Assembly: GCA_034422875.1 (NCBI GenBank) | Contig: DAOUJI010000031.1 | Coordinates: 37,942-101,941 of the forward strand | Origin: DAOUJI01 sp034422875 | GTDB taxonomy: Bacteria > Chloroflexota > Dehalococcoidia > Lucifugimonadales > JAGWBF01 | Length of the DNA stretch: 64,000 bases | Direction: 5' to 3' | Part shown: positions 61,633 to 64,000 of the stretch, piece by piece | Numbering within the stretch: position 1 is the stretch's first letter | How the letters are laid out: every line of letters starts with the position of its first letter | Notes under the pieces: model-generated | What the model was told of the DNA's origin: nothing | What the model saw: only the letters and a program-made list of their open reading frames with translations | Database searches by the model: none | Translations under genes and position numbers: made by a program

Positions 61633-61660
61633 GTAGGGGCGACCGGTCGGTCGCCCCTAC
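61633..61660. repeat. Perfect palindromic dispersed repeat
   Basis: Arms GTAGGGGCGACC (61633-61644) and GGTCGCCCCTAC (61649-61660) flank GGTC. This type of palindrome is a widespread short interspersed element in several bacterial phyla. It sits between the cyclase operon and the epoxide hydrolase and could also stop transcription from the latter, though no T-run follows. Confidence 0.8.
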
Positions 61661-61702
61661 CAACGTCAACGTTCGCATGTCTTCAGGATTACATAAAAGT
61701 CT

Positions 61703-62854
61703 TTAGCGCAACGCCCTGAAGAAGTTCTTGACGTCGTCTGCCAGCATCTGAGGCTTTTCTATGGCTGCGAAGTGGCCTCCGCTGGGCATTTCGGTCCACT
61801 GCTGAACGTTCAGGTGGCGTTCCGCGAACTCCCTGGGAGGCTGGGAAATCTCCTTGGGGAAGATTGCCAGGGCGCAGGGGACAGTGACGCCGGTGCCGGG
61901 TTCGTAGGACCAGGGATTGTAGTTGTTTTCGTAGTAGAGGCGCACCGAGGAGTTTATGGTCTGGGTGACCCAGTAGATAGTTACGTTGGTCAGGAGCTCG
62001 TCCTTGGTGTACACGCTCTCCACGTCTCCGTTGCAGTCGCTCCAGGTGCGCCACTTCTCCACTATCCAGGCTGCAAGCCCGGCGGGGGAGTCGTTCAGGC
62101 CGTAGCTCAACGTCTGGGGCTTGGTGCCCTGGATATGGGCGTATCCGCCTTCGTTCCTCTGCCAGTCCTCCCGACGTGCCAGAAGGGCCTTCTCGGGATC
62201 GGAGAGAGGCCTGGAGCCCGGACCCAGATACGGTGTGGCTGTTCCCAGCGACGTGGAGTGGATGCCGATGAGGTGTTCGGGGAAGACGTAGCCAAGGCGC
62301 ACTGTGACGTTGGCCCCCCAGTCGCCGCCCTGGGCTCCATAACGCTGGTAGCCCAGGTTCTCGGTCATGAGCTTGTTCCAGAGTTCCGCGATGCGGGCCA
62401 CGTTCATACCCCGTTCCCTGGTCTGGTCCGAAAAGCCGTAGCCCGGCATGGAAGGGACTATGACATCGAAGGCGTCGGCCGGATCTCCGCCGTGAGCCCC
62501 TGGATCGGACAGCAACGGGATGAGCTTAAGTATTTCAAAAATCGAACTGGGCCAACCATGGGTGATGATGATGGGAATCGCGTTGGGCCCATTTCCCTTG
62601 ACGTGATAAAAGTGGATGCCCCTCCCTTCAACCTCGGTCCGAAACTGGGGGAAGGAGTTGAGGTAAGTTTCCTGGGCCCGCCAGTCGAACCCGGTCCGCC
62701 AGTACTCCACCAGCTCTTTGACATAGTCCAGGTTGGAGCCGTAGTCCCAACCCGCCCCGGGAATCTCGTCGGGCCATCTGGTCTGGCCCAACCGGTCTTT
62801 CAGGTCATCCAGGACCTCATCGGGGACTTCGACCTTAAACGGGGTCACGGACAT
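61703..62854 (-). CDS. Epoxide hydrolase family protein (EHN type)
   Basis: A 383-residue alpha/beta hydrolase with the N-terminal epoxide-hydrolase (EHN) domain (about 3-110, VEVPDEVLDDLKDRL...TRWPDEI). HGWPSS (99-104) forms the oxyanion loop, nucleophile D178 lies in QGGDWGAN, and the catalytic His is H361 in SGGHFAAIEKP. It would open epoxides to diols, a plausible follow-up to P450 or monooxygenase oxidation encoded elsewhere in the window. Confidence 0.92.
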   Translation of the reverse strand: MSVTPFKVEVPDEVLDDLKDRLGQTRWPDEIPGAGWDYGSNLDYVKELVEYWRTGFDWRAQETYLNSFPQFRTEVEGRGIHFYHVKGNGPNAIPIIITHGWPSSIFEILKLIPLLSDPGAHGGDPADAFDVIVPSMPGYGFSDQTRERGMNVARIAELWNKLMTENLGYQRYGAQGGDWGANVTVRLGYVFPEHLIGIHSTSLGTATPYLGPGSRPLSDPEKALLARREDWQRNEGGYAHIQGTKPQTLSYGLNDSPAGLAAWIVEKWRTWSDCNGDVESVYTKDELLTNVTIYWVTQTINSSVRLYYENNYNPWSYEPGTGVTVPCALAIFPKEISQPPREFAERHLNVQQWTEMPSGGHFAAIEKPQMLADDVKNFFRALR

Positions 62855-63106
62855 CTTTCACCTTCCATTTTTTGTCGAAATTCTACCATGACGGGGCGAC
62901 GGGCGTTTTTCTGGACAGAGGTTCGCACAACATACGTTATGTAGACATGACGCCCGACCGCTGCATAACATAACGGATTTTAGGCCGAATTACATAATGG
63001 GAATCGACGGAGAAAGCCGTTTTTCATCGCCAGCATGGAAGGACTCGGAAGGGCCGTAGAAACCGACGGAGATTTCGACTTCGTTCACCTCAGTAAGGAG
63101 TTCACG
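62855..63106. other. Intergenic region with a long-armed inverted repeat
   Basis: About 250 bp with no gene recognised. Near 62933-62976 an imperfect inverted repeat pairs CGTTATG and CATAACG arms. It lies upstream of the epoxide hydrolase start and could hold its promoter region. Otherwise nothing stands out. Confidence 0.4.
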
Positions 63107-63436
63107 TCATTGGGTCGGAGTCTGTCTTGGTGGCGTGGGCATGTGGTCAGGTTCCTCGGGCGGCGGCAACGCAGGACGGATTGGAATTGAGTCGGGAAGA
63201 CATCCATCCTCTTGCAAAATGCGAATGACGTCGCTGTCCAGCGTCTCTACAGAGGAATAAAACAATTCCCCATTCGCGGAATGGAATGCTGCTGAGGTGT
63301 CGCTGAAGTCGAATTCGGCAAGAGAGTCAGGATCGGACGACCGTGTATTTATGTCTTTGCGATACAAGTTCAACATGACCTTGCCCGCCCAGCGCCAGAC
63401 AAGGATCTCTGGAGGCGGTGCTGTATAGTTCAGCAT
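63107..63436 (-). CDS. Hypothetical protein
   Basis: A 109-residue frame from the ATG at 63436 with GAAGG 7 nt upstream (a GTG at 63454 is also open). The central part LAEFDFSDTSAAFHSANGELFYSSVETLDSDVIRIL looks structured; the tail is Pro-rich. No family recognised. Confidence 0.5.
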   Translation of the reverse strand: MLNYTAPPPEILVWRWAGKVMLNLYRKDINTRSSDPDSLAEFDFSDTSAAFHSANGELFYSSVETLDSDVIRILQEDGCLPDSIPIRPALPPPEEPDHMPTPPRQTPTQ

Positions 63437-63659
63437 GTGGAGCCTTCGGCTCACTATGGCCTAGTGTTCGGCCCATGTAGCCCGCCATATCCCGGCACTG
63501 CCGGGACTTCGCCCCCGCATGTCCTCTCTGCATACTCGGTTACGGTTCGAGTGAAGCCAAAGGGGGCAGGAGTGAGGATCAGATCTATGGCTCCATTTCT
63601 CCATACTAGGCACAAAGCCGACCAAGAAGGCCGATGAGGAAGACGTTGGAGTAGCCGTG

Positions 63660-63944
63660 TCAGGCAAAAAGCCGGGCGATATCCAAGCCTATTAGTGCGA
63701 GGCTCAGACTCAGCCACATCGTTACGATTGTCCAGAAGAGCCACGGGTTCTCCGCACGATGGACCGGCTCAACCAGGAAAGTCTCTCCTGTAAAGATGCT
63801 GGGCGCTGCCCAGAAGAGAAAGAGGATGCCCCAGACCCACTGGAGGTCGAAGATCACGGCTACCAAGACGATCGCTATGGCGACTAGAGTGAACCAGCGG
63901 ACTCTACCGCTAGTACGACGTTCGCGCCGCCGATCAAAGCTCAT
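63660..63944 (-). CDS. Small membrane protein
   Basis: A 94-residue protein with a basic N-terminus (RRRERRTSGR) and probably three membrane helices, at about 17-34, 36-52 and 68-90. The charge pattern places the N-terminus in the cytoplasm. Function unknown; similar two- to three-helix proteins are common and uncharacterised. Confidence 0.6.
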   Translation of the reverse strand: MSFDRRRERRTSGRVRWFTLVAIAIVLVAVIFDLQWVWGILFLFWAAPSIFTGETFLVEPVHRAENPWLFWTIVTMWLSLSLALIGLDIARLFA

Positions 63945-64000
63945 GGTTCACGCTCTACATGTCGGGAGGGCGGCTCCTCTCCCAACATCTGCCAGCCGAG

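Overview
The window looks like chromosomal DNA of an uncultivated Chloroflexota bacterium, most likely class Dehalococcoidia and close to SAR202-type lineages. The signs are the neighbouring pair of YYY-motif (DUF2298) and Agl23-like membrane proteins known from Chloroflexota and archaea, a Rex regulator beside the ATP synthase operon, and an oxidative-catabolism gene set with several paralogs each: three luciferase-like flavin monooxygenases, two P450s, four cyclase-family hydrolases and a double CaiB/BaiF CoA-transferase. The lineage is inferred from gene content only; there is no rRNA gene here.

Layout. 1-2.0 kb (-): a partial, A+T-rich FRG-domain protein with 12 exact TPR units, running off the left edge. 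2.2-8.2 kb (-): epimerase, amidohydrolase, 3-hydroxyisobutyrate-dehydrogenase-like enzyme, zinc-type oxidoreductase, a small zinc-ribbon protein and a CCA/poly(A) nucleotidyltransferase. 8.3-9.1 kb (+): rex with a recognisable promoter and a Rex-type operator. 9.1-16.4 kb (-): a complete F1Fo ATP synthase operon (atpI-like, B, an extra 32-residue membrane peptide, E, F, H, A, G, D, C). 16.4-26 kb (-): bifunctional nuclease, Agl23-like and YYY membrane proteins, ftsY, rnc, a thioredoxin-like lipoprotein and an M20 peptidase. 26-33.6 kb: hydrolase, 7Fe ferredoxin, ruvX-alaS, a SWIM mini-protein, tRNA-Gly(CCC), VOC protein, PII protein and a Ca2+/Na+ antiporter.

33.6-40.6 kb is the more accessory part: cupin, flavin monooxygenase, membrane protein, unpaired HigA-like and HicB-like proteins, dispersed repeats, and a two-gene A+T-rich cassette next to the 3' end of tRNA-Gln. 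The cassette pairs an ABC-type AAA ATPase with a DUF4435/Toprim-like protein, the architecture of the PARIS (AriA-AriB) anti-phage system. It is the best candidate here for an unusual system.

40.7-63.9 kb is mainly catabolic and transport: MFS transporters, fused CoA-transferase, DUF488 protein, flavin monooxygenases, YifB/ComM, tandem P450s, FluC, nitroreductase, a very acidic novel protein, an NHL beta-propeller, a toxin-antitoxin-like pair (DUF7662-like protein plus PIN toxin), four tandem cyclases and an epoxide hydrolase. Together these suggest an aerobic or microaerobic organism oxidising varied organic molecules, with redox control through Rex.

Throughout, start codons were moved inward where a Shine-Dalgarno sequence or family length supports it. 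Function calls rest on motif recognition by eye; no database search was run.
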